Shown: positions 53,794 to 63,504, counted from the stretch's first letter. The stretch is DNA of 64,000 nucleotides from a candidate division KSB1 bacterium (GCA_034521575.1 JAXHMJ010000005.1:1612001-1676000); one strand, 5' to 3'. The notes: generated by a model from the letters alone, not told the origin. A program made the numbers and translations.

Positions 53794-56700
53794 TTAGTAG
53801 TACAGCAGTCGTTCAGCACGATTGATCACGCCCACCTTCAGCGTGGTCGAACCGACACTTTCGACATCCACGTACATGATATACATACCACTGGCTACAG
53901 GTACACCGGCTTCATTACGGAGATCCCATTCCGCGTATGTTGCTCCATCTGTTCCCTGCGCCTGACGGTCTTGATCATCGATTACACTGACCAAATTACC
54001 GGCCAAATCGAAAATACGAACGGTTGCGCCTTCTTTGGGAAGGTTGGTAATCCGCATAATTCTGTTGGTCGGTTTGCGTTCTGCCGGGTTAAATCCGAAA
54101 TATGGATTCGGTACAGCTTTAATTTTATCAAGTTGTGCTTTGGCGACGTCAGCGCCGGTATTCGGCATTCTGGCGGTAAACTCAAACACATCCATTGGTG
54201 TATTGGGTTTGTTGGTGACAATTTTAATATATTCACCCGCGGCAGGCGGTCCGTAAAACACACCATCTTCATCCAGATCACCTTCAGATGCATTACCATA
54301 ATCGTAATACATATTAATGGTGAAGCGGTTGACGGCCGGATACGTGACGCCCCAGGGACCATAACCGGGAGCCTCGGTACCATTACCGGTTGAAATATAT
54401 TCATCGACCTTTGCCGGATCATATTCTGCATTATCATAAACATAAAGGGGTTCAAATGCAGGTGTGCCGAAAATACCGCCAAAGGTACGTTCCCATTTGC
54501 CGTTGTCATCGATATCATAGACACAAACGGGCAGACGGGTGACCGTACCGTCCAGATCAATGCGGTTCATGACAAACGGCAAAAATTCGGGATTACCGTT
54601 TTCATCGACAAGTACGGCATCTGTGAGATAACTCCATGCCAGAGTACTGTCATCATCGGTAAAGATGATCTCGTAATCCTTGGGGGACATGGTGCCGAAT
54701 CGGTCAATGCTTGCCGGATCCGCATCACCGGTTCCCGAGATCGCGATTGTCGGCCATCCCTGAGAAATACCGTAATTATTCAGACTGGCCAATAAATTGG
54801 CGTCAGCGATTTCACCGGTTTCCGGGTTGATTTCAACGATACTGTTGATTCCCGGCGGCGGACCCTGGGCTTTGACCATCATACCGTCAACGACAAAATA
54901 ATTCTGATCGTCATTCTGGTTTTTCTGATTTTTAAGCACATATTTCTGATCGGTGATATCGTACAGATGCCATACGATTTGAGTTTGTTCCGGATGCTCC
55001 GGATCAGGTGTTATTTCTTCAAATGTCACCCGATAATCGTGACCATTCAACTCGAGAGGATTCATGATCTCTGCGACCACATCACCATCACCAGGTCCGG
55101 CAACGTGTTCAGCGACAATCTGATCACCCACCTCTGTGGAATCGGTCAGTTGGACATCCAGGTATTCGCCGGGCAACACGGTTACACCGCGAACACCGCT
55201 CTCAAAGACTTTCGGGTATGCATCTGGAGCAACAGCATAAGCCGTGACGGCGTAATGATATTTTTTATAATTATCAAACGGCAGGCCGCTAAGCACATCC
55301 TGTTCCAATACCATACTGTGACTGATACCGGTGTTTTTGCCAAAAGCAACGGCTTCACTGAGCTGTACACCACTTTCCAGATCGAAATAGGTATCACTCA
55401 GACCTTCAATATCGTCAACAACATCATAAGTTGCAATCCGCTGCCATGGACCGGAAACGGAAGCGCCCTGGTAGACATTGTATCCCTGAAACGTATAGCC
55501 GTCTTTATCAAATTCTTCGATTTCAGCAGCCTGTGCCGGATCATTGGCCCAAACCAGGACAATCTGGTTATCCAGACCCTGAACTGTCATTTCCGGGGTC
55601 GGCGGTGTCGGCAGATCAAAATCCTTGTCATACGCCAGCTGGGCAAAAGCATCGAATTTCTTCAAATTACTAATGGCATCCAGATTATTGGATCCGGGAG
55701 CGATAATTTTCGCGCCCACGATAACCTGAGTGTCGCCGGCGGCCAACGTAAACGGACCGGAAGCCATCATGAAACGGCGGTCATCGGGAGATGAATCCAC
55801 CCAACCGGTGCCGTCAACCGGATCGCCGGTGAAAGCGAATTTGGTGCTATCACCCGTCACCTCATTGACAAGCGGAGTGCCGTCACTTAAATTACCTTTC
55901 ATAAACTCGAAACATTGCGCTGCACTTTCCGGATCGCCATAGGGATCCGGAGCGCCGTTCCAGTAATATGAAAACGCCGTCATAGGCAGGTATTCTCCAT
56001 CCACTTCCGGACCCTGAAAAAAGTCAAAGCCGAGAGCGGGAGGCGCGCCGCCATACGTCGCGTCTGATGGACTGCCGTTATAACAGTACCCCAGACCCAG
56101 CGTGGTGTCACAACCAACCAAATCGTCGGCTGCATCACCCAGATCGGGATCATCCCAAACGGCTACAAAGACTGAATCATAGTCGTTTTCGGATTTGTTG
56201 ATCATCACCCATTTGACAAACATCATGTTGCCCAATGCGTTCTTGGCGTTATAACCGAAAACCGAAGTCTGGATTTCCAGGCCCATCGGTTTGGTATTAA
56301 ACAAGTTGGCATGGGTTGCGGGATCAGCATCATTGATCGTAAAGAACAAGGTCTGATCACCGGTCAATTTGGGTGTCATCACGCCGTCCACCATTTCATA
56401 GGGCGCGCCCTGATCAAAGGGCCATTCGTCCCAGTCACCGGTGCCGTCGCTGTTGATGACATAAATACGATAAGCCGGATCATCCGGATCAGCCGGAGCG
56501 CCGTTGATAATGGGGCCGGCCACAAATTCACTGGCATATTCAGCACAGGCGGTGCGGATGCTTCCATCTTCATCTTTGCCTGCGATCCAAAGACCGGAAG
56601 CGTAATCGATGGTTTTATCCGAACCGGCCGGCCATTCCATACCGGATCCGCCTACAACATCATTATCTACAATTTTACCATTATTGGTCACCCAGGACGC

Positions 56701-56859
56701 GATCGTATTTGCATTGTATTCAAAATGATCCGAAAGGGTGGCTGTTTTTGACAAATTCTCTGAATTCTTCGGTGCCGCCAGAGCCGGAGGACTGAAAAAA
56801 ATCGTCACAGCAAAGGCCAGAACCGAGAGAATGGTCAAATATCTGACAACTCTATCCAT
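53794..56859 (-). CDS. Large secreted protein with C-terminal FlgD-like/type IX-type sorting domain
   Basis: A 1021-aa exported protein. A signal peptide (YLTILSVLAFAVTIFFSPPA) is followed by a large region rich in Asp/Gly loops (VVGGSGMEWPAGSDKTIDYA, ESAAQCFEFMKGNLSDGTPL, SSPDDRRFMMASGPFTLAAG) that is repeatedly found in surface proteins encoded next to TonB-dependent receptors in this bacterial group, and by a fibronectin-III-like region (DGYTFQGYNVYQGASVSGPW). The last 100 residues start KAVPNPYFGFNPAERKPTNR and contain VRIFDLAGNLVSVI and AGVPVASGMYIMYVDV, the sorting-domain pattern. It is intact. No enzymatic motif was seen. AGGAGAC lies ahead of the start; the upstream TonB-dependent receptor stops 49 bases before it. 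Confidence 0.82.
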   Translation of the reverse strand: MDRVVRYLTILSVLAFAVTIFFSPPALAAPKNSENLSKTATLSDHFEYNANTIASWVTNNGKIVDNDVVGGSGMEWPAGSDKTIDYASGLWIAGKDEDGSIRTACAEYASEFVAGPIINGAPADPDDPAYRIYVINSDGTGDWDEWPFDQGAPYEMVDGVMTPKLTGDQTLFFTINDADPATHANLFNTKPMGLEIQTSVFGYNAKNALGNMMFVKWVMINKSENDYDSVFVAVWDDPDLGDAADDLVGCDTTLGLGYCYNGSPSDATYGGAPPALGFDFFQGPEVDGEYLPMTAFSYYWNGAPDPYGDPESAAQCFEFMKGNLSDGTPLVNEVTGDSTKFAFTGDPVDGTGWVDSSPDDRRFMMASGPFTLAAGDTQVIVGAKIIAPGSNNLDAISNLKKFDAFAQLAYDKDFDLPTPPTPEMTVQGLDNQIVLVWANDPAQAAEIEEFDKDGYTFQGYNVYQGASVSGPWQRIATYDVVDDIEGLSDTYFDLESGVQLSEAVAFGKNTGISHSMVLEQDVLSGLPFDNYKKYHYAVTAYAVAPDAYPKVFESGVRGVTVLPGEYLDVQLTDSTEVGDQIVAEHVAGPGDGDVVAEIMNPLELNGHDYRVTFEEITPDPEHPEQTQIVWHLYDITDQKYVLKNQKNQNDDQNYFVVDGMMVKAQGPPPGINSIVEINPETGEIADANLLASLNNYGISQGWPTIAISGTGDADPASIDRFGTMSPKDYEIIFTDDDSTLAWSYLTDAVLVDENGNPEFLPFVMNRIDLDGTVTRLPVCVYDIDDNGKWERTFGGIFGTPAFEPLYVYDNAEYDPAKVDEYISTGNGTEAPGYGPWGVTYPAVNRFTINMYYDYGNASEGDLDEDGVFYGPPAAGEYIKIVTNKPNTPMDVFEFTARMPNTGADVAKAQLDKIKAVPNPYFGFNPAERKPTNRIMRITNLPKEGATVRIFDLAGNLVSVIDDQDRQAQGTDGATYAEWDLRNEAGVPVASGMYIMYVDVESVGSTTLKVGVINRAERLLYY

Positions 56860-56907
56860 AATTATGTCTCCTGTTTATTTCATTTGAAGCTGAAAAACCA
56901 CTTAAGA

Positions 56908-59838
56908 TTACAGGCTGAAACGCAAACCGAGTCTAATCTGACGCGGTGTCTCCCAATTATTAGGATCATTTATGAACGCGCGATACATATTTTCAGCATT
57001 GTCGCCTTCATACTGAGACATCCAATTCTGACCGTCAGCCGTGCTCAACCAACCGTTATCATTCGGCAGACCAGTCGCTTCATAGATACCGCTGCCGTAA
57101 GATTGACCTCTGTCATCGCGTCGATTGAACGGTTGTTTGGTATCCAGAACATTCAGGATCCACACGTAAACGTTCATATCAACACCTGCCAGCTCAAATG
57201 ATTTGTCCAGTCGTAAATCAAGACTGTAAGTCCAGTCGGTGTAAACCGAATTCACACCACCCACGGGATAAGAAGTCGAGTTGGTGGCTCCAAATACGGT
57301 GTCAGCAATACGTTTGGGTGTATAGGGGAATCCGCTTCCAGCCTGGAACAGCAAATTGGCGCCCCAGCCGCTCACACGGTAATCGAGATTACCGGAGAAG
57401 GTATGGCGCTGATCGTAATCCAGCGGGGAGACAAAAATCGGATAATATTCATCACCGATCCAGGTCACATAAAAGTTACCGCGAGAAGTTGATCCGGTTC
57501 CTTTGGCATACTGAAGCGTGTAATTCAAATTGGCGCGCAGACCATTGGTCGGGCGCAGTTTATAGGTAAACGACATCCCTTTGACAACACCATAGTCACC
57601 ATTCTGATATTGAGCATAAGTGCTTGGTGATGCGCCAACGCGGTTCTTCAGCACCACATTATCGGAAATTTCCTTGTAATAGGCTGTGATGCTCAATGAA
57701 GAGGTGTTGCTCAGCTGCTGTCCGATACCCACTTCATAGGATGTGGTGCGGACCGGTGCCAGATCCGGGTTGCCGATGTCAACCTGGTTACCCTGAACCA
57801 GCTGTGCGGCGTAATAGGCCCATCCCGTGTACAGGAACTGCAACTGCGGCTGCTGTACAAACTGTCCGTACTGTGCGTGAAATACAGTGCGGTCGGTTAC
57901 GGGAAAGGACATACCCAAACGCGGACTCACATTGATATGCGCTTCCGTCTCAGTCAGAGATTCCTCGGCAATCAAACCATTTTCGATCTGGATATCATAA
58001 GGATCTTTGACGGTCTGGTCGTTGGCATCCATATAATCGACACGCAGACCCAGATTCAAGACCAGATCTGAAAGCTCGATCTTGTCCTGTACGTAGAACG
58101 CGCCGATCAGCGGATGTTTGGCCGCATCCCGTCCCTCATCCAGTGTTGCGGATGGATCCACTTCATTGCCGTCGAAATAAACCGGATATCCGAAATTCTC
58201 CGTATAAGCGGCACGATAAGCATTGATGGGATCAATATCCGGATTGTTTGAGAATGTACCAGCCAGACGATAAGACTGGGTGTTGTAACGCCGCATGGTA
58301 TTGTAGCGGTATTCGAACCCGGTCTTGATTTCATGAGTGGTTCCGATCTGGTGGGTAAAGTCCAGCTTTCCACCCAATACATTGGCTCTGTTCAGGTTGT
58401 AAGCCAACGCCGGATAATGGGGCGGCGCAAAGATACCGGAACCCAGTCGGTAATAACTGCTTCTGGGTATACCGTCAGCCACCAAAAAGTCATTGAAAAG
58501 ACCATTGTCGTTAAAGTCCGTCTTGTCCGCATAATCCGCCATATGGCGTTTCGCATCCGGATTATAGTCCTCATCGCCAAATGCAGAATAGTACGCGGTG
58601 GCTTCATAATACGTCTTGGGACCCAGGGTATGAGTCACTTTGCCATAGACAGAATAGTTGTAATCCTCTCTGGCGTAATTGTCCTCAATACTGCCCAGAG
58701 ACCGGAAATGACTATAAGCGCGCCAATCCTGGAAAGAAGCGTTTCCACCCAGCTTGATGCGCACAGGTTTCAGGTCAAACTGAAGGTTGCCGTTAAAGGC
58801 CCATTCTTTCACCCAGTTACCGGGCAGGGGGCCTTCTTGCATGCGTACGGGCAGGATCCATTCTTCTTCAGGAACACCCATTTCCTGCAACTCGGCCTGA
58901 GAAAGCGTAATTTCATCATAGGTGTAATTCCCGTCAAGCACGGGGTGGCCGCTGGCGCTGGGATTACGATCCTGCTCATAAGAATGCTCTACAGAAGCAA
59001 AATACGAAATCTTGTTGCTCAGCAGGGGTCCTGTAACAGACAGGTTGTAAACATTGTATCCGTAAGAATACGTATCCAGAAAATCTTCTTCTTTGCTCAG
59101 GAATTCATCTGTGATCACTTCACCGGAGAGCTTGAATTGCTTGGCGCCACTTTTTGTGGAGGCAATCACAACACCTGAATTCGCAAAACCGTATTCCGCG
59201 GAAAAACCACCCGCCTGATAATTGATCTGTTCCAGCGACGTCACGGGCACCGTGCCCACACGTTGACCGGTTCGCAGATTGTTGCTGTACACACCATCGA
59301 CGTAAAACGCAACCTCGTCGGCACGACCACCGCGGACGTACATGTCACCGCCGGCCGTCACAACACCGGTATTGGTGGCAACGGCGCCGGCCATAGACCG
59401 CAACGGCATGTTTTCAATGTCTTCCGAGGTCATAATCGCGGTTTCATTGGTGGCATTTTTATTGATGAGGGGACGGGTTGCGGTAATCACAACCTCTTCT
59501 CCCGCAATCGCTTCTGCGGGTAATTCAAATGTCAATTGTGTGGTCAAATCGACATTGACCAAAACTTCTTCGTATGTCACCGGACGATAGCCAATGAATT
59601 GAGCTCGTACACTGTATTGTCCCGGCGGCACATTCAGAATCACAAATTCACCGTTTACATTGGTGGCTGCGCCATAGTCCGTACCTACCACCACAACATT
59701 AGCAGCTGGTAAAGGCTCATTTGTTTCACTGTCCACAACCTTGCCAGAAATCTTTCCGTAAACGGCTGCAAACAACGAAACCGGCAGCAGAGCGGCAAGT
59801 AAAATGACTGCCACTGCAATTTTGTTCACACTTCTCAT
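56908..59838 (-). CDS. TonB-dependent receptor with N-terminal carboxypeptidase-regulatory-like domain
   Basis: An outer-membrane receptor of 976 aa that imports a ligand using energy delivered by TonB. After the signal peptide comes a carboxypeptidase-regulatory-like beta domain (GKISGKVVDSETNEPLPAAN, VPPGQYSVRAQFIGYRPVTY), then the plug with EVVITATRPLINKNATNETA, GDMYVRGGRADEVAFYVDGV and QAGGFSAEYGFANSGVVIAS, then the 22-strand barrel ending IRLGLRFSL with C-terminal aromatics. The start at 59838 follows GGAGGT; the frame upstream to 59862 is not conserved. It is intact throughout. The ligand is unknown; no SusD-type lipoprotein lies beside it, so a glycan-uptake SusCD role is less likely. 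Confidence 0.93.
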   Translation of the reverse strand: MRSVNKIAVAVILLAALLPVSLFAAVYGKISGKVVDSETNEPLPAANVVVVGTDYGAATNVNGEFVILNVPPGQYSVRAQFIGYRPVTYEEVLVNVDLTTQLTFELPAEAIAGEEVVITATRPLINKNATNETAIMTSEDIENMPLRSMAGAVATNTGVVTAGGDMYVRGGRADEVAFYVDGVYSNNLRTGQRVGTVPVTSLEQINYQAGGFSAEYGFANSGVVIASTKSGAKQFKLSGEVITDEFLSKEEDFLDTYSYGYNVYNLSVTGPLLSNKISYFASVEHSYEQDRNPSASGHPVLDGNYTYDEITLSQAELQEMGVPEEEWILPVRMQEGPLPGNWVKEWAFNGNLQFDLKPVRIKLGGNASFQDWRAYSHFRSLGSIEDNYAREDYNYSVYGKVTHTLGPKTYYEATAYYSAFGDEDYNPDAKRHMADYADKTDFNDNGLFNDFLVADGIPRSSYYRLGSGIFAPPHYPALAYNLNRANVLGGKLDFTHQIGTTHEIKTGFEYRYNTMRRYNTQSYRLAGTFSNNPDIDPINAYRAAYTENFGYPVYFDGNEVDPSATLDEGRDAAKHPLIGAFYVQDKIELSDLVLNLGLRVDYMDANDQTVKDPYDIQIENGLIAEESLTETEAHINVSPRLGMSFPVTDRTVFHAQYGQFVQQPQLQFLYTGWAYYAAQLVQGNQVDIGNPDLAPVRTTSYEVGIGQQLSNTSSLSITAYYKEISDNVVLKNRVGASPSTYAQYQNGDYGVVKGMSFTYKLRPTNGLRANLNYTLQYAKGTGSTSRGNFYVTWIGDEYYPIFVSPLDYDQRHTFSGNLDYRVSGWGANLLFQAGSGFPYTPKRIADTVFGATNSTSYPVGGVNSVYTDWTYSLDLRLDKSFELAGVDMNVYVWILNVLDTKQPFNRRDDRGQSYGSGIYEATGLPNDNGWLSTADGQNWMSQYEGDNAENMYRAFINDPNNWETPRQIRLGLRFSL

Positions 59839-59869
59839 GAAGAGTACCTCCTTAGTTCCCATTAATTAA

Positions 59870-59893
59870 TTACCTAATGCTAAAAAAAAACAT
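59870..59893 (-). CDS. Possible 7-codon leader ORF (MFFFSIR) upstream of the receptor
   Basis: ATG (59893-59891) followed by three TTT codons, AGC ATT AGG and TAA. It is preceded by GGAGGGAGAAC at good spacing and, farther out, by a perfect Shine-Dalgarno match AAAGGAGGTGA with no start codon of its own. The receptor start lies 31 bases after the stop. The nine-T codon run may also cause slippage. No hairpin that would make a classical attenuator was found. Confidence 0.3.
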   Translation of the reverse strand: MFFFSIR

Positions 59894-59987
59894 GTTCTCC
59901 CTCCGGATTCACCTCCTTTCGTCTTTCAGCTTTAACTATTTATTAATTTTACTTATTTATTAGTATTGTAAATATTGTACAGACTAT

Positions 59988-60005
59988 CTATACTTCCTAT
60001 ACTTC
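59988..60005. repeat. Tandem 9-bp repeat in the receptor upstream region
   Basis: CTATACTTC is repeated twice without spacer (59988-59996 and 59997-60005), about 95 bases upstream of the leader ORF. The remainder of the 59894-60220 gap is AT-rich and shows no gene or clear RNA structure; it should contain the receptor promoter. Confidence 0.4.
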
Positions 60006-60220
60006 GTTATGGTATGACTATAAATCGGTTCACGACACCGAAATATTTTGAAAGGTTCTTTATCAGTGGCATAGATTCATATAGTGGATACGTTCATAAA
60101 CTGAACTTTTTTGAATATAAATCATTTTGTAATTAATGTCAAGTAATAAAAATGTTTTTAAAATCTTGTATCCTTTGAATATAGTCAATTTATTAATAAA
60201 AAATCAATAAAAAAATATTT

Positions 60221-61396
60221 TTATAGTTTTTCAATAAAACGCTGCACTATGGTATTGTAAAGCAACACACCTTGCGCCGAAAGGGACAAATGCCCCGGAT
60301 GGATAACCAGATAACTGCCGGAAGGAGAAATCTCAAAAGGCTCCGTCTGCTCTTCGGTTCCCAGAGCAGAGATTACCGATTCAAAGGCCTGCAAAAAATC
60401 AGTACCGGTCAAATGTGTCCAGCCCTGCAACGGGATTCCCGGGCGCCGGCGTAAATGGAGCATGACAAATTCTACAAGCCGCTGTTCAAAACTCAGAACT
60501 TCAAGATCAACCGGCGGTTGACCGTTTTGTCCGAGTTCAGCCAAATACAAGGCCAGGTCTTTTGCAGACCCCATACGCTTATCCGGAGGACTGTAGGAAT
60601 GGGCGTCGGGCCCCAGTCCCAGATAAGCGTCCCCGGTCCAGTACATTTGATTGTGCCGCGATTCGCACCCCGGTCCGGCATAATTTGACAACTCGTAATG
60701 CTGATAACCGGAGCGGGTCAACACGGAATGTGCCGTCAGATATAATGATCGTTCCAGCTCTTCATGCACAGGTTTCAAACGACCAGATGCCAGGTCGATT
60801 TCAAACCGAGTCCCGGGCTCGAATGTTAACCCGTAAACCGATAAATGCTCAGGCTCATAATCCAATACCTTGTCCAGACTTTTCTGCCAGCTTTTTATCG
60901 TCTGCCCGGGAATGCCGAAAATCAAATCGACTGAAACCTGATCAAAAACCTGTTTGGCCAGGTCAAGCGTTTTTTCAGCCTGACCCGCATCATGAATCCG
61001 TCCTAATTTTAAAAGCTCCGGGTCCGCCAGGCTTTGTACGCCCAGGCTGATCCGGTTAACCCCGGCGGCGTTGTATTGTTTTAAATGTTTTGAAAATACA
61101 GCACCGGGATTGGCTTCGAGTGTAATCTCTGCGTCAAAGACAATTCTGAAATGCTTGTTGATCATATTAATGATCGAATGCACCTGCCCGGGCGCTAAGA
61201 GAGAAGGAGTGCCGCCCCCGAAATAAATACTGACGTATTCATACTCACTCCAAATCGTACCGGCATAATATTGTATCTCGGTTTCAAGCGCACGTATGAA
61301 TGCGGTCATACGGTCGCAATCCACGACCGAATAAAAATCACAATACGGACATTTTTTTCGGCAAAAGGGAATGTGAATGTACAACGCCGCTTTCAT
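60221..61396 (-). CDS. hemW: HemW-like radical SAM heme chaperone
   Basis: A cytosolic radical SAM protein of 391 aa, of the HemW group, formerly confused with oxygen-independent coproporphyrinogen oxidase (HemN). The CxxxCxxC cluster motif is in IPFCRKKCPYCDFYS, followed by YFGGGTPSLL, TLEANPGAV, AGVNRISLGVQSL, DLIFGIPGQTIKSWQKSLDK and HYELSNYA. The N-terminal extension that distinguishes HemN is missing, consistent with HemW, which binds heme and helps its insertion into proteins. The start is the ATG at 61396, which overlaps the stop codon of the GH88 gene by one base. It ends at an AT-rich stretch upstream of the receptor gene. Confidence 0.88.
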   Translation of the reverse strand: MKAALYIHIPFCRKKCPYCDFYSVVDCDRMTAFIRALETEIQYYAGTIWSEYEYVSIYFGGGTPSLLAPGQVHSIINMINKHFRIVFDAEITLEANPGAVFSKHLKQYNAAGVNRISLGVQSLADPELLKLGRIHDAGQAEKTLDLAKQVFDQVSVDLIFGIPGQTIKSWQKSLDKVLDYEPEHLSVYGLTFEPGTRFEIDLASGRLKPVHEELERSLYLTAHSVLTRSGYQHYELSNYAGPGCESRHNQMYWTGDAYLGLGPDAHSYSPPDKRMGSAKDLALYLAELGQNGQPPVDLEVLSFEQRLVEFVMLHLRRRPGIPLQGWTHLTGTDFLQAFESVISALGTEEQTEPFEISPSGSYLVIHPGHLSLSAQGVLLYNTIVQRFIEKL

Positions 61397-62544
61397 CAAA
61401 GCTCAGACTTGCGCAGATTGGCTTCCAAATAATAATAATCTGCATAATTCAGAGGCACATCCACTTCGGAATCACTCGGTTTACTGCCCACCGAGTGATC
61501 CAGAATAAAGCCTTCTCTGCCCTTGTATTTTTCCCCGGACAGTGAAGCACATATCCGGTCCGCAAATTGCCGGTGCGCCTTTTCGTTGCTGTGCTGGTAC
61601 AATTCATACAGCGCGGAACACATGATAGCCGCCGCAGAAGCATCCCGCGGAGCATCCGGAATATCAGGGGCATTAAAATCCCAATAGGGCACACCGTCTT
61701 CCGGCAGGTTCTCATGCGTCATCACATAATCAGCGATACCGACAGCCTGATCAAGATAGCGTTCATACCCGGTTTCCCGATAACACATGCTGTATCCATA
61801 CAAGGCCCACGCCTGTCCGCGGCTCCAGGTCGATTCGTCAGAGTATCCCTGATGAGTCTCACGCGAAAGCACCTTGCCGGTTGTTGTATCATAATCCAGA
61901 ACATGCCAGGTGCTATAGTCCTCGCGAAAATGATTGTTTAGAGTGTGATCGGCATGCGACACGGCTATGGAATAAAATGTAGAATCACCCAGTTCCTTTG
62001 CAGCCCGGAACAGCAGCTCCAGATTCATCATATTGTCAATGATCACCGGATACTGCCACTGATCGGACCAGTCCCAGGATTGGATACAACCCACAATCGG
62101 ATTGTACCGGGAGATCAGCGTTTGCGCGCTCTGCAGCAGAACATCCCGATACTGACGATTCCCGGTAAGGCGAAACGCATTGCCGAAACTGCAATACATC
62201 ATAAATCCGAGATCATGAGTGCTGTCATTGTATTGCTCATCTTTTAGAGGCATCGTGTAATTTTGAGCGGCCTCTTTCCAGTTTTCATTTCCAGTCCATT
62301 CATAGAGATACCACAGCGAACCCGGGAAGAATCCGCTTGTCCAGTCTGACGATGTAATTAGCTTTAACGAATCATCTTCCAGACTTCTTGGGTATTTATC
62401 AAAGCTATCAAGTTTTTCCAGCATGATTTTGTATTGCGCTTCGGCCCGCTCAAAATTATCTTGGACCGAAATATTTGGCGCTTTTTCACAGCACGGCAGA
62501 AAAACAACAATCAGAATAAAAATAAGACTATACACGGTTCTCAT
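61396..62544 (-). CDS. Glycoside hydrolase family 88 lipoprotein (unsaturated glucuronyl hydrolase-like)
   Basis: A lipoprotein of about 382 aa. Signal peptide then lipobox FLPCC. The GH88 (alpha/alpha)6 barrel is recognised by SSDWTSGFFPGSLWYLYEWT, THDLGFMMYCSFGNAFRLTG, the catalytic-site VIIDNMMNLELLFRAAKELG, and ESTWSRGQAWALYGY with RDASAAAIMCSALYEL. GH88 enzymes remove unsaturated uronic acids from the non-reducing ends of oligosaccharides released by lyases acting on glycosaminoglycans, ulvan, pectin or similar polymers, by hydrating the double bond. Which polymer is used here is unclear; no lyase gene lies beside it. The start at 62544 (AAAGAGAAAGTT ahead) replaces a longer frame from 62691 without a signal. 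The 208-base gap upstream to lepB contains no feature I can support. Confidence 0.87.
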   Translation of the reverse strand: MRTVYSLIFILIVVFLPCCEKAPNISVQDNFERAEAQYKIMLEKLDSFDKYPRSLEDDSLKLITSSDWTSGFFPGSLWYLYEWTGNENWKEAAQNYTMPLKDEQYNDSTHDLGFMMYCSFGNAFRLTGNRQYRDVLLQSAQTLISRYNPIVGCIQSWDWSDQWQYPVIIDNMMNLELLFRAAKELGDSTFYSIAVSHADHTLNNHFREDYSTWHVLDYDTTTGKVLSRETHQGYSDESTWSRGQAWALYGYSMCYRETGYERYLDQAVGIADYVMTHENLPEDGVPYWDFNAPDIPDAPRDASAAAIMCSALYELYQHSNEKAHRQFADRICASLSGEKYKGREGFILDHSVGSKPSDSEVDVPLNYADYYYLEANLRKSEL

Positions 62545-62752
62545 AACTTTCTCTTTTTTGTAATGAAATTTTCTTATTTGTCCTGCAGGAGAGATTGAAT
62601 GCTTTAATCTATAATATTCACAAAACCATGTCCCTGCATTCCAGCAGAACAAGCAGAGTTTTGCGGCCCGTACTCTATCGAGTTCAGGCAAGTCATCTGA
62701 CCAAGATCAGAGGGTCTAAAGGATCAAGCTCAGGCAAGGCAGGACAGCTTGT

Positions 62753-63478
62753 TCAAAGAATGACTTTGAAAATGCGGTTCCAGCGGATAGCATCCAGCAG
62801 ATCCAGCATGGGTTCATGTTTATCCCAGGAAAAATAAATCACCAACGCTTCGCCCTCAACATTGTCTCTCGGCATAAAGCCCCAGTAACGGCTGTCCGAA
62901 CTGTTGTCCCGGTTGTCTCCCATCATAAACAGATGGTCTTCCGGAACAACGACCGGGCCAAAATTACTTTTCGGAGAATGAACGTCCGCATATTTTCGAA
63001 TGGTATAGGTTTTACCACTCTTTTTCTCGACTTGAAAGTAATTGACATACCGGCCCTCTTCAGGGTCAAACTCACGTTTGAGAAACGTTTCTTTCCCTTC
63101 GGGTTCACCGTTTACATAGACTGTATTGTTTTTGACCAGGAGGGTATCGCCTTCCAATCCCACACACCGTTTGATATAGTCCAGACGCTCATTTTTCGGA
63201 TATTTAAAAATAACAATATCACCATGTTTGGGTTGACTCAAGGCAGGCATACGAAAATTGGGGATCTCGATATCCGTACCCCAAATCCTACGGGGTGTTT
63301 GTGCGCCGTAAACGAATTTATTCACCAGTAAAAAATCTCCAATCAATAGCGTATCTTTCATAGACCCTGATGGTATTCGAAACGCCTGAATGACAAACGC
63401 GCGTAACACCAGGGCGGCCAGCACAGCCACTGCTATAGCTTGAAAATAATGCCGTATTGCTCCTTTTTTCTTGCTCAT
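62753..63478 (-). CDS. lepB: Signal peptidase I
   Basis: Inner-membrane serine protease that removes signal peptides from exported proteins. A single N-terminal anchor (AIAVAVLAALVLRAFVIQAF) is followed by the catalytic Ser in RIPSGSMKDTLLIGDFLLVN, the general-base Lys in NERLDYIKRCVGLEGD and the conserved box MMGDNRDNSSDSRYWGFMPR. At 241 aa it is a compact bacterial LepB. The single enzyme must serve the many signal-peptide proteins in this window. It lies 26 bases downstream of the partial membrane-protein gene, probably in the same transcript. Confidence 0.95.
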   Translation of the reverse strand: MSKKKGAIRHYFQAIAVAVLAALVLRAFVIQAFRIPSGSMKDTLLIGDFLLVNKFVYGAQTPRRIWGTDIEIPNFRMPALSQPKHGDIVIFKYPKNERLDYIKRCVGLEGDTLLVKNNTVYVNGEPEGKETFLKREFDPEEGRYVNYFQVEKKSGKTYTIRKYADVHSPKSNFGPVVVPEDHLFMMGDNRDNSSDSRYWGFMPRDNVEGEALVIYFSWDKHEPMLDLLDAIRWNRIFKVIL

Positions 63479-63504
63479 TTACATCCTCATTTCGTCATCA
63501 GAAT

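Noticed and set aside
60221-61396. HemN (oxygen-independent coproporphyrinogen oxidase)
   Set aside because: The N-terminal extension of HemN is missing and the protein starts directly with the radical SAM strand, as in HemW.
62545-62752. Small RNA or tRNA gene, or an N-terminal extension of the GH88 protein, in the gap before lepB
   Set aside because: I could not fold a tRNA cloverleaf, no terminator was found, and the extension lacks conservation and would precede the signal peptide.
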